Assembly (NCBI GenBank): GCA_029864385.1
Contig: JAOTTL010000179.1
Coordinates: 1 to 7,121 of the forward strand
Origin: SG8-41 sp029864385
GTDB lineage: Bacteria > Pseudomonadota > Gammaproteobacteria > Burkholderiales > SG8-41
Length of the DNA: 7,121 nucleotides
Direction: 5' to 3'
Shown here: positions 1 to 6,069 of the stretch, one piece after another
Layout: each line of letters begins with the position of its first letter
How positions within the stretch are numbered: position 1 is the first letter of the stretch
Notes under the pieces: generated by a model
What the model saw: only the letters and a program-made list of their open reading frames with translations
Told to the model about the DNA's origin: nothing
Database searches by the model: none
Made by a program: the position numbers and the translations under genes

Positions 1-20
1 AAACTCCTCATTACACGGAA

Positions 21-26
21 GGGGAG
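21..26 (+). promoter_or_regulatory. Ribosome binding site of the LVIVD gene
   Basis: A purine-rich AAGGGGAG stretch ends five bases before the ATG at 31 and supports that start. Bases 1-30 contain nothing else I can identify, so the promoter of this unit must lie outside the window. Confidence 0.7.
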
Positions 27-30
27 ATAG

Positions 31-1272
31 ATGGCAGTTCAAGGAAGTTTGCGACCGGGGCAGGCGAGCCAGCCGCTGGCGCTCAATATGAAACTCATCG
101 CCCACAACGAGCTTGCGGGCTTCGGCGCGGTCGGCGAAGGCATCAACATGCAGGCGACCAAGGACGGGCGGCGCATCCTGTGGCTCGCGCACGAGTCGGC
201 ACCCAAGAATTTCACTGGGGTGGATGTGACCGATCCCAAAAACCCGAAGATGGTAATTCAGACCGACCTGCCCCATGCCAAGGTGCGCTCGAACTCGCTC
301 GACGTCGTGGGCGACATCATGGCGGTTGCCTATCAGACCAAGGAATGGGGGCTCAAGCCCGCGGGCTTGGATCTCTTCGACATCAGCAAGCCGGAGGCGC
401 CGAAGCTCATTTCGCATTTCGACCGTTCGGGCCCCCACTCGCGCGGCGCGCACTGCGTGTGGTTCGCGGACGGGGAGTACGTTCACCTGACTTCGGGGTC
501 GGCCGACTTCGAGCCGAGCGATCCAAAGGACGACCAGTTCTACCAGATCATCGACGTTCGCGACCCCGCGAAGCCGAAAGAGGTCGGCCGCTGGTGGCTG
601 CCAGGAACCCGCAAGGGGGATCCCGAGGGGCCGCTGCCGCGCCATCCGCGTTTCGACGGCGGCTACCGTCCGCACAACACCAACGTGTATCCGCAGCGCC
701 CCGATCGCGTCTACATCGGCTACATCGATGGCGGCACGGTTATTCTGGATATCAGCGACAAGTCGAAGCCCAAGCTGGTGACGCGCTGGCGCCACTCGCC
801 GCCCTTCAATGGCTTTACTCATACCGTGATGCCGCTGTTCAACAAGGACGGTACTATCATCATTACGGATGAATGCACGAAGGACAACGGCGAGGACTGG
901 CCCAAGCTCGCCTGGGTCGTGAATGGCAGCGACGAGACGAACCTGGTACCGGTCGCCACGTTGCCGTTGCCGCCGCCAGAAGTGTTCACGAAACGCGGCG
1001 GGCGTTTCGGCGCGCACAACCTGCACGAGAATTATCCAGGGACGTGCTCCATGCGCTCCGAGCACATCGTTCTGGGCACGTTCTTCAACGGTGGCGTGCG
1101 CGCCTACGACGTCGCGAATCCGTTGCAGCCGCGCGAAGTCGCTTATTTCGTTCCGGCCACGCCGGCTCTGACGCCGAAGGGCTCTGCGCAGATCAACGAT
1201 GTGTTCTGGGATGATCGCGGCATTGTGTACGCGGTGGATCGTTTCACCGGCGGACTGTATTGCCGGAGATGA
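31..1272 (+). CDS. LVIVD repeat beta-propeller-like protein
   Basis: A 413-residue protein of the LVIVD-repeat type, predicted to fold as a beta-propeller. Repeats of the form (I/V)xDVxDPxxPxxV are visible at about residues 64-80, 113-130, 172-188, 237-253 and 356-373. Between them lie conserved-looking histidine motifs: GPHSRGAH (H136, H141), RPHNTN (H215), FTHT (H264) and GAHNLHEN (H329, H332). Such clusters on the loops of a propeller could form a metal or substrate site on the central axis, but this is inference. There is no signal peptide or membrane segment, so it probably acts in the cytoplasm. The start at 31 has a good Shine-Dalgarno sequence. A CobW-type GTPase follows 43 bp after the stop, suggesting cotranscription and perhaps metal delivery. 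The substrate and reaction are unknown; LVIVD proteins are poorly characterised as a group. Confidence 0.88.
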   Translation: MAVQGSLRPGQASQPLALNMKLIAHNELAGFGAVGEGINMQATKDGRRILWLAHESAPKNFTGVDVTDPKNPKMVIQTDLPHAKVRSNSLDVVGDIMAVAYQTKEWGLKPAGLDLFDISKPEAPKLISHFDRSGPHSRGAHCVWFADGEYVHLTSGSADFEPSDPKDDQFYQIIDVRDPAKPKEVGRWWLPGTRKGDPEGPLPRHPRFDGGYRPHNTNVYPQRPDRVYIGYIDGGTVILDISDKSKPKLVTRWRHSPPFNGFTHTVMPLFNKDGTIIITDECTKDNGEDWPKLAWVVNGSDETNLVPVATLPLPPPEVFTKRGGRFGAHNLHENYPGTCSMRSEHIVLGTFFNGGVRAYDVANPLQPREVAYFVPATPALTPKGSAQINDVFWDDRGIVYAVDRFTGGLYCRR

Positions 1273-1315
1273 ACCTCTAACACCACTGACCAGTGACGGG
1301 TCACGGATAGTTGAG

Positions 1316-2362
1316 ATGCTGACGCAGGACACGACCACGACGACGCGTGATGTCCTCGCCGGGCTCATCCCGGTTTCGATCATCACGGGTTTCCTCGGGA
1401 GCGGCAAGACGACGCTCATCAACCGGTTGCTCAAGCGACCCGAGATGAACCGCGTCGCCGTGATCGTGAACGAGCTGGGGGAGATCGGCGTTGACAACGA
1501 TCTCGTGGAGGTCTCGTCCGAGCAGATGATGCTGCTCAACAACGGGTGTCTGTGCTGCGTGCTGCGCGGTGACCTGCAGGAGACACTGCGTGAGCTCTTC
1601 GTCCAGCGCCGCAACGGCGAGATCATTGACTTCGACCGCGTGATCATCGAGACCACGGGGTTGGCTGATCCCGCTCCGGTGATGCAGACGCTGCTCACGG
1701 ATGCGCTCCTGCTGGAGCAGTTCCGGCTCGACTGCGTAGTGACGATCGTGGATGCCGTCAACGCCATCGGCCAGCTCGGCCAGTTCCAGGAACCGCTGAA
1801 GCAGGCGGCCCTCGCCGATCGCCTCGTGATCACCAAGACGGACCTCGTCACCGAGAAGCAGCTCGAGACGCTGACTTCGCGCCTGCGCGAGTTGAATGCC
1901 CGCGCCCCCCTGCGAATCGCGATCAACGGCGAAATCGAGCTGGCATACCTGGTCGACGTGGGCCTGCGCCGCACGCACGCCGATCTCGAGGAGGTCGAGC
2001 GCTGGCTGGGCGCGACCGGTGATCACGAGCACGGCCACGTTCATGACGAGGCGGTACAATCTTTCGTGCTGCGCTTCGAGCGACCGATGCCGTGGGGGTC
2101 GTTCACCCAGTGCCTCGATGTCCTGACGGCATTGCGCGGACCGGACTTGCTGCGCGTCAAGGGACTCGTCAATGTGGACGGCAAAGCTGGCCCGATGGTC
2201 GTTCAGGGCGTGCAGCACCTGTTCCATCCGCCGCTCGAGCTGGCTGCCTGGCCCAGTGAGGACCGGAGCACGCGACTCGTGTTCATCACCCGTGATATTC
2301 CACGGCAGACGGTTGTTGATCTTTTTGCCGCTATCGGAGCGGTCGGGTCGCGGGCGAGCTAG
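1316..2362 (+). CDS. CobW/COG0523 family GTPase (putative metallochaperone)
   Basis: A 348-residue G3E-family P-loop GTPase of the CobW/COG0523 group, whose characterised members deliver metal ions (zinc, cobalt or iron) to client enzymes. Visible motifs, in order: Walker A GFLGSGKTT (25-33), the metal-binding CLCC of the family CxCC motif (78-81), ETTG (112-115), the guanine-specificity motif TKTD (173-176), a His-rich loop HEHGHVH (237-243), and a CobW C-terminal domain from about 248 to 343. Length is normal for the family. The frame is open back to 1199, but that extension would run through the end of the preceding gene; the ATG at 1316 begins a normal CobW N-terminus. No strong Shine-Dalgarno precedes it, so translation may be coupled to the upstream LVIVD gene. 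The metal and client are not readable from the sequence; the adjacent propeller protein is the first candidate. Confidence 0.93.
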   Translation: MLTQDTTTTTRDVLAGLIPVSIITGFLGSGKTTLINRLLKRPEMNRVAVIVNELGEIGVDNDLVEVSSEQMMLLNNGCLCCVLRGDLQETLRELFVQRRNGEIIDFDRVIIETTGLADPAPVMQTLLTDALLLEQFRLDCVVTIVDAVNAIGQLGQFQEPLKQAALADRLVITKTDLVTEKQLETLTSRLRELNARAPLRIAINGEIELAYLVDVGLRRTHADLEEVERWLGATGDHEHGHVHDEAVQSFVLRFERPMPWGSFTQCLDVLTALRGPDLLRVKGLVNVDGKAGPMVVQGVQHLFHPPLELAAWPSEDRSTRLVFITRDIPRQTVVDLFAAIGAVGSRAS

Positions 2363-2471
2363 TTGTTCCTTCTTTGCCCGGGCCGGTAGGGTGAGTGCTC
2401 GACTGAATCGATGTAATGTGGCGTAAGCTTTTCACCGGACCGAGTCGCAGGATCATGGAGGAATATCGCGT
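2363..2471. other. Intergenic spacer between the CobW gene and the exported-protein gene
   Basis: This 109-bp spacer has no terminator-like hairpin followed by a T-run and no convincing -35/-10 pair. A TAATGT at 2414-2419 could serve as a -10, but no -35 lies at the right distance. Whether the next gene has its own promoter or is read through from the CobW unit cannot be decided here. Confidence 0.4.
2457..2461 (+). promoter_or_regulatory. Ribosome binding site (GGAGG) of the exported protein gene
   Basis: A perfect GGAGG lies 10 bases before the ATG at 2472. It fixes the start in front of a typical signal peptide. Confidence 0.8.
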
Positions 2472-3287
2472 ATGAAACGCCCCGTTATCGTGTGTTGCAC
2501 TCTCGCATTCTGTGGCATCGGGATGGCCCACGCCAGCGTACCACCGCAGTCGCTGGAAGAAGCGACATTCAGGGCCGCGGCGGAAGCCCAGAGGAATGCC
2601 AGGACACTGAGCGAGGCACAGGATCGCGCGGTCGCCAATTACACGCGCAACAAGGGCCGCATGGCCGCTGCAGCAAAAATAGAGCAAGCCAACAAAGCCG
2701 CAGCGGCCGAGGCGAGAGACAAGCGTAACAAGGGCCGCATGGCCGTTCGAGCAAAAAGAGAGCAAGCCAACGCCGCAGCGGCCGGGGTGACAGCCGAGCA
2801 AAAGGCCAAAAAGGAGGCCAAGGCGCTCGCCAGGGCACAGGACCGAGTGGTCGCATACTACAAACGCAGTCTGGGCAAGGGCAGCGACACCGTGGTCGCA
2901 AAGGCGGTAAAAGGGGTCGAAAAGCTCACTTGCTTCACCGGGGTCCGGGATCGACATGCGCGGATTGGCGTCCAGCTGGTCAACGGGAAGGTCGACTACT
3001 TCGCGTTCTACAGCAAGTGGAAGCCCCGTACCTGCTCGATCGATGTAGAGCGCAACGGCTCCGCCGGCCGTTGGGAGGATAAAGGAGCGACTTCCAAGGT
3101 GACGCTCTTGGAAGAGACGGGCGTTTTGCTGATCGATCGCAAGAGCGGGGGCTACCGCTTCGTCTTCCGGAATGTCGACCGCATGCGCTACTGCGGCATG
3201 TACGGAAAGATCAATGGCAGCCTCACCGTCATGCGCGGCAAGAAAAAATGCGTCGTGCAAGGCATCATGGACGGGCACCAAGGATGA
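2472..3287 (+). CDS. Exported Ala/Lys-rich coiled-coil protein with C-terminal four-Cys domain
   Basis: A 271-residue protein I do not recognise. Residues 1-21 form a signal peptide (basic MKR, hydrophobic core, AHA cleavage site), so it is probably periplasmic or secreted. Cys14 does not fit a lipobox because Phe precedes it. Residues about 28-135 are rich in Ala, Lys, Arg, Glu and Gln and should form a long helix or coiled coil. They hold nested repeats: AQDRxVAxY at 49-57 and 122-130 flanks two copies of NKGRMA..AK.EQAN (60-74 and 86-100). Residues about 150-265 look mostly beta and contain Cys154, 188, 241 and 260, enough for two disulfides in the periplasm. The end is basic (RGKKK, 255-259). 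It is followed by a strong terminator, so it ends its transcript. A surface- or envelope-binding role is possible, but no function can be assigned. Confidence 0.85.
   Translation: MKRPVIVCCTLAFCGIGMAHASVPPQSLEEATFRAAAEAQRNARTLSEAQDRAVANYTRNKGRMAAAAKIEQANKAAAAEARDKRNKGRMAVRAKREQANAAAAGVTAEQKAKKEAKALARAQDRVVAYYKRSLGKGSDTVVAKAVKGVEKLTCFTGVRDRHARIGVQLVNGKVDYFAFYSKWKPRTCSIDVERNGSAGRWEDKGATSKVTLLEETGVLLIDRKSGGYRFVFRNVDRMRYCGMYGKINGSLTVMRGKKKCVVQGIMDGHQG
2649..2783 (+). repeat. Imperfect tandem repeat with 78-bp period inside the coiled-coil region
   Basis: Two copies, 2649-2708 and 2727-2783, share long identical blocks: the first 19 bases are the same, as are GAGCAAGCCAAC and the closing GCCGCAGCGGCC. 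The second copy lacks one codon. The offset is 26 codons, so the repeat stays in frame and duplicates NKGRMA..AK.EQAN. The nucleotide similarity suggests a fairly recent internal duplication. Confidence 0.85.
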
Positions 3288-3342
3288 GATGACTAGAGCT
3301 TGACTCAAGAATACGAAGAACCAGGTTTAGCAGCTATCACCC

Positions 3343-3371
3343 AAACCCCGCCTCGGCGGGGTTTTTGTTTT
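3343..3371 (+). terminator. Rho-independent terminator after the exported-protein gene
   Basis: A perfect GC-rich inverted repeat (arms 3343-3352 and 3355-3364, AAACCCCGCC and its complement) runs directly into TTTTTGTTTT. In RNA the loop would open to the four bases CUCG. It lies 55 bp past the stop at 3287. The opposite strand has no comparable T-run, so it works mainly for plus-strand transcripts. Confidence 0.93.
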
Positions 3372-3618
3372 GGGGCAGGGGAGGGACTGCGGTAACGCGG
3401 GAAGACATGCGTCGCCAACATAGATCCTGCTGCCGCCGTTCTGCGTGCAGATTTCACGGCGAGACATTACGGCGTGACGAAAATTCGATACCACGACGAG
3501 CCCGACGGCGGTCGCCTTTGCCATCGAGCGCGAACTAGTTGGCATTCCGTTGGTGCGGTGTTTGTTGTGCCCAATACAAAACAAGGAGTTGGCGATGCGA
3601 GCGGTTACCGCGCCATTC

Positions 3619-3634
3619 TGGCACGGAACCTGCA
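3619..3634 (+). promoter_or_regulatory. Sigma-54 (RpoN) promoter, -24/-12 type
   Basis: The sequence TGGCACGGAACCTGCA matches the sigma-54 consensus TGGCACG-N4-TTGCA at every consensus position except one (CTGCA for TTGCA). The invariant GG (3620-3621) and GC (3632-3633) are separated by exactly 10 bases. Transcription would start near 3645, leaving a leader of about 30 bases before the ATG at 3675. Strand and distance both fit the small gene downstream. Initiation would require an AAA+ enhancer-binding activator, which is not encoded in this window. Confidence 0.72.
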
Positions 3635-3674
3635 ATGGTTCAGGCAAGAACGAAACTGGAGCTGAAAGCAAGCC

Positions 3675-3908
3675 ATGGTCATCTACCTGGACGAGTACCG
3701 GAAAGCGAAAGCGGCGAAGCGCGTCGAGGTGGCAGAGCGCTACGACGAGGAGCTGCTGTGCGTGAACTGGAACCCTGCGGTGAGGCTGATTGCGATGTCA
3801 TGCTTCCAGACCGAACAGGAGTTGAGTCCACAGCTCCCCGAGGACTTCTCGGAAATTGACGCCGGCGCCTTTCTCGACCGCGTCTACGCGCTCGCGAGCC
3901 AGATCTAA
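3675..3908 (+). CDS. Small conserved-looking hypothetical protein under a sigma-54 promoter
   Basis: A 77-residue, soluble, acidic protein with no signal peptide or membrane helix. The N-terminal part (1-28, starting MVIYLDEYRKAKAAKR) is charged and helix-prone. The middle has CVNWNPAVRL (29-38) and a second cysteine at 43. The C-terminal part (54-77) looks like a short amphipathic helix following LPEDFSEIDAG. I recall short proteins with a similar MVIYLDEYR start in betaproteobacteria, but that is memory, not a search. The Shine-Dalgarno sequence is weak (GGAG at 3658-3661 or GAAAG at 3664-3668). It is monocistronic: a sigma-54 promoter lies 40 bp upstream and a terminator just after the stop. 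That arrangement suggests a regulated small protein, perhaps linked to nitrogen or stress physiology, although nothing in the sequence fixes a function. Confidence 0.8.
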   Translation: MVIYLDEYRKAKAAKRVEVAERYDEELLCVNWNPAVRLIAMSCFQTEQELSPQLPEDFSEIDAGAFLDRVYALASQI

Positions 3909-3926
3909 ACGAATCATCTCCCCCGG

Positions 3927-3965
3927 AGCGGGCCGTGCCCTTGTGGCCGGTCCGCTTTGTTTTGT
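3927..3965 (+). terminator. Rho-independent terminator after the 77-residue gene
   Basis: AGCGGGCC (3927-3934) pairs with GGTCCGCT (3949-3956), with one G-U wobble, around a 14-base loop. TTTGTTTTGT follows. It begins 19 bases after the stop at 3908. The other strand lacks a T-run at this place, so the convergent minus-strand gene is not clearly served by it. Confidence 0.8.
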
Positions 3966-4005
3966 ACTGCCCCGCGCTGATGGATGACGGCGAGCGGCCT
4001 CTTTG

Positions 4006-4752
4006 TCAGACGCGGGCCAGCACCTGGCCCCAGCGTGGGTCGGGACGGCGCTGCATGCGGTCACCCGCTGCATGGAGCGCCGCCCACGTCGTCGAGAGAA
4101 TGTTGAGCAGCACTGGCCGGCCGTGCTCGGCCTCGAGCAGGGGCACCGCGTGGATGGCGAACCACAGCCCGCCCGGCATCAGGAGCGCCTGGGCATCGGG
4201 TGTCTCGCGCAGAACCTGGCCGCCAAGCTCGAGTGCGAGCTGGTAATCGTCGGCCGCGCTGGACGCTTTATTTTGAGCGAGCGAGCGTCCGCGTGAGCGG
4301 CAGGCGAGGACCTCGACGCCGGCTTCGGCGAGGTAGCGGGTCAGCGCGGTGTTAACCGCCTCGGGCCAGCGGGTCGCCAGCGCAATCCGGGTTGCTCCAA
4401 GGTGCTGCAGCGTCGCGATATGCGCCTCGAGATCCGTGTCGCACGGCAGTCCGGTTCGCGCCCGGCCTTCGGCAAGAATTTCGAGCACCCTTTTCCGGCC
4501 GAGAGCCGAGGCCACCGGCACGCCGCTCAACGAGATGCGGTCCACGTTCTTTCTGGCGAGCAGGTCAAAGCGCTCCCAGAGGGTCGGCAATTCAGTTTCG
4601 ACGGCTTCGAGGCTGTACTCCGTCAGGTTGAGGCCGGTCGTGACCAGCATCATGCCCTCGGGGGCAACGCGGTAGAACTGGTAGGCATCGAGGTCGGTGT
4701 AGAGATGAGGAATGACGTAGCCGAGCTGGTACCAAGGGGTGATGATGCTCAT
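4006..4752 (-). CDS. Arylmalonate decarboxylase/Asp-Glu racemase-like protein lacking the catalytic cysteine
   Basis: A 248-residue protein of the Asp/Glu racemase superfamily, closest in my reading to arylmalonate decarboxylase and maleate isomerase. Segments that line up with Bordetella arylmalonate decarboxylase are IPH (14-16), SLSGVPVAS (74-82), TGLPC (100-104), LGATRIALAT (118-127), ACRSRGRS (150-157) and LLMPGGL (190-196). The known active-site positions differ: catalytic Cys188 aligns with Pro193, Thr75-Ser76 with Val78-Pro79, and Tyr126 with Trp129. Pro15 and the double glycine (194-195) remain. It may bind a dicarboxylate without classical catalysis or use another mechanism. The frame is open to 4983, but the ATG at 4752 has GGAG 10 bases upstream, begins at the family N-terminus and gives the usual family length. 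It is transcribed divergently from the deacetylase gene. Confidence 0.85.
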   Translation of the reverse strand: MSIITPWYQLGYVIPHLYTDLDAYQFYRVAPEGMMLVTTGLNLTEYSLEAVETELPTLWERFDLLARKNVDRISLSGVPVASALGRKRVLEILAEGRARTGLPCDTDLEAHIATLQHLGATRIALATRWPEAVNTALTRYLAEAGVEVLACRSRGRSLAQNKASSAADDYQLALELGGQVLRETPDAQALLMPGGLWFAIHAVPLLEAEHGRPVLLNILSTTWAALHAAGDRMQRRPDPRWGQVLARV

Positions 4753-4922
4753 TACGAGAGTACTCCAGGGGTTGGATTTGCGCGCAGATGGTACATTATT
4801 GGCACGGCGGTCCCGAAGCGAGTTGACGGTCGTTAGCAGCGACAACGTTCCGGTCCTCGCCAAGACCCGCTGAAGCACCTCCAGCCAGCTATCATATACA
4901 TCAGTTACAGGAATTGCGGTGT

Positions 4923-4942
4923 CGGCAGTCGCGAGTCTGCCG
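4923..4942. promoter_or_regulatory. Inverted repeat, candidate operator
   Basis: Perfect 6-bp arms CGGCAG and CTGCCG are separated by 8 bases. The dyad sits 58 bp before the deacetylase start and downstream of the AT-rich patch, where a repressor could act on the plus-strand gene. No T-run follows, so it is not a terminator. The binding protein is unknown. Confidence 0.3.
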
Positions 4943-4985
4943 CCTAACGCGAAAGCACGCCGCTGCGGGAAGAACGCAAACAACC

Positions 4986-4996
4986 GGAGGGAGAGG
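4986..4996 (+). promoter_or_regulatory. Ribosome binding site of the deacetylase gene
   Basis: GGAGGGAGAGG ends four bases before the ATG at 5001. It decides this start over an upstream extension of the frame to 4914, which has no such signal. Confidence 0.8.
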
Positions 4997-5000
4997 GCGC

Positions 5001-5963
5001 ATGAAACTGGATTGGCCGACTGACCGTCTCGATTACGTCCCGATCACCGACCGACCGCCGCTGCCGCTGCCGGGGGGCGCCAAGGTGGTGGTGTGGCCGT
5101 GCATCAACGTCGAGAACTGGGTCATCAGCGAGCCCATGCCTCGCACAGTGGTCAATCCGCCGGGTGGGGTCGTCAAGAGTGTCCCGGACATACCGAACTG
5201 GGCGTGGCACGAATACGGCAACCGCGTTGCCTTCTGGCGGATAAAGAAAATTTTCGATGAATTCGGTGTCGCCGCTTCGCTGGTGCTGAATGGCTCGGTG
5301 TGCGACGTCTATCCTCAGATCGTCGATGCCTGCCTGGAATCGGACTGGGATCTCGTCGGCCACGGCTGGATCCAGCGCGCGCTGCCGGCAGTGCCCGACC
5401 AGCGCAAGATGATCCATCGCGTCTTCAAGCACCTCAAGGACTATGCGGGAAAGCCGCCCAAGGGCTGGCTCGGCCCGGCACTCGCCGAGACGCACGACAC
5501 GGTGGATTGGCTCGCCGAAGCGGGATTCGAATACGTCGCGGACTGGGTGCTCGACGACCAACCGGTCGATCTGCGCACCCAGCACGGCACGCTGGTCAGC
5601 ATTCCCTACACCCAGGAGCTGAACGACCTCGCGATGCTGTTGATTCAGGGACACCGGGCCACCGAGTACGCCGACCGCGCGATCGACCAGTTCGACCAGT
5701 TGATCGAGGACGCGGCCGCCGGCTCCTCACGCGTCATGTGCTTTACCCTGCACCCCTACATCATGGGGGTCCCGCACCGGGTCAAGCATTTACGGCGCAT
5801 TCTCGAACACGTCTGTAACCGCCCCGATACGTTGGTATGGACCGGCGAGGGGATACTCGAATGGTACAAAAGCGTGCGGCCCAGGACCGGCTGGCCGCCG
5901 GTCAAGGCAAAGGGCGGAAGGAAGAAGGTCGCCGACCGGGCCAAAGCCGCGCGCCGGAAGTAA
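5001..5963 (+). CDS. Polysaccharide deacetylase family protein, PuuE/allantoinase-like
   Basis: A 320-residue member of the NodB/CE4 deacetylase superfamily in the branch that includes the PuuE-type, cofactor-light allantoinase. Family landmarks are VVVWPCINVENW (29-40, the position of the PuuE NYEEG-type motif), a helix after FDEFGVAASLVLNG (85-98), DLVGHGW (117-123, the His-Gly motif), GWLGPALAETHDTVDWLAEAGFEY (about 155-178), IPYTQELND (201-209) and FTLHPYIMGVP (248-258). The canonical CE4 DD metal motif is absent and replaced by NVEN, as in PuuE relatives. It probably hydrolyses a C-N bond in a small molecule rather than a polysaccharide. There is no signal peptide, which fits cytoplasmic action. 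The last 18 residues are Lys/Arg-rich, unusual for the core fold. It is divergent from the decarboxylase-like gene and convergent with the transporter gene. Its substrate is unknown. Confidence 0.88.
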   Translation: MKLDWPTDRLDYVPITDRPPLPLPGGAKVVVWPCINVENWVISEPMPRTVVNPPGGVVKSVPDIPNWAWHEYGNRVAFWRIKKIFDEFGVAASLVLNGSVCDVYPQIVDACLESDWDLVGHGWIQRALPAVPDQRKMIHRVFKHLKDYAGKPPKGWLGPALAETHDTVDWLAEAGFEYVADWVLDDQPVDLRTQHGTLVSIPYTQELNDLAMLLIQGHRATEYADRAIDQFDQLIEDAAAGSSRVMCFTLHPYIMGVPHRVKHLRRILEHVCNRPDTLVWTGEGILEWYKSVRPRTGWPPVKAKGGRKKVADRAKAARRK

Positions 5964-6069
5964 CGACCACGATCTCGGTTCGGGGCGTGCTGGTATAGCA
6001 CTGCTTGCGGCGTCGAGTACGGCACAAGCGATGTTCGCCCGGGCCGCTGGGGAACGAGGGCGGAGCGAC
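5964..6069. other. Convergent intergenic region without a clear terminator
   Basis: Two converging genes meet here. A short dyad GTGCT-N5-AGCAC (5987-6001) is present, but no T-run follows on either strand. No standard terminator is visible, so termination may be Rho-dependent or the transcripts may overlap. Confidence 0.45.

Larger units (their letters stand above)
3288..3674. other. Gene-free region of 387 bp with terminator and sigma-54 promoter
   Basis: No convincing gene lies here; the short open frames on both strands have no recognisable product or good start. Its left end holds the terminator of the exported-protein gene and its right end a sigma-54 promoter match. In between are two near-identical decamers, ACGGCGAGAC (3456-3465) and ACGGCGTGAC (3469-3478), and a small dyad GCGGT-T-ACCGC (3601-3611). 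The region therefore looks like a long upstream regulatory segment for the 77-residue gene. Confidence 0.6.
4753..5000. other. Divergent intergenic region, 248 bp
   Basis: This stretch separates two divergent starts and should hold promoters for both. It contains an AT-rich patch with overlapping -10-like hexamers (TATCAT, TATACA; 4890-4900), a TTGACG at 4823-4828 without a matching -10, and a dyad CGGCAG-N8-CTGCCG at 4923-4942. No promoter pair with correct spacing is convincing. No RNA gene or coding sequence was recognised. Confidence 0.5.

Noticed and set aside
1199..1315. Upstream extension of the CobW frame to an ATG at 1199
   Set aside because: It would overlap the end of the LVIVD gene by 74 bp and add about 39 residues unlike any CobW N-terminus.
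1301..2227. Long minus-strand open frame (308 codons) opposite the CobW gene
   Set aside because: It is a codon-bias shadow of a well-recognised GTPase, and its translation resembles no family.
2374..2392. Palindrome GCCCGGGC after the CobW gene as a terminator
   Set aside because: There is no loop of usable size and no T-run follows.
2331..3308. Minus-strand open frame of 325 codons opposite the exported-protein gene
   Set aside because: The plus strand has a ribosome binding site, a signal peptide and a downstream terminator, whereas this frame runs antisense across all of that gene and into the CobW gene end.
3539..3558. TTGGCATTCCGTTGGT as a second sigma-54 promoter
   Set aside because: The GG element is present, but the base pair 10 positions downstream is GT instead of the required GC; the match at 3619 is far better.
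3327..3671. Minus-strand open frame between the exported-protein gene and the small gene
   Set aside because: It crosses the terminator hairpin and the sigma-54 promoter and has no recognisable product.
4800..4816. TGGCACGGCGGTCCC in the divergent region as a sigma-54 promoter
   Set aside because: The -24 half is perfect, but the -12 position reads CC instead of GC, so the essential element is missing.
4753..4983. 77-codon upstream extension of the decarboxylase-like frame
   Set aside because: The added residues resemble no family member, the length would exceed the family norm, and a ribosome binding site supports the start at 4752.
5987..6001. Hairpin GTGCT-N5-AGCAC as a bidirectional terminator
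   Set aside because: The stem is only five base pairs and has no T-run on either side.
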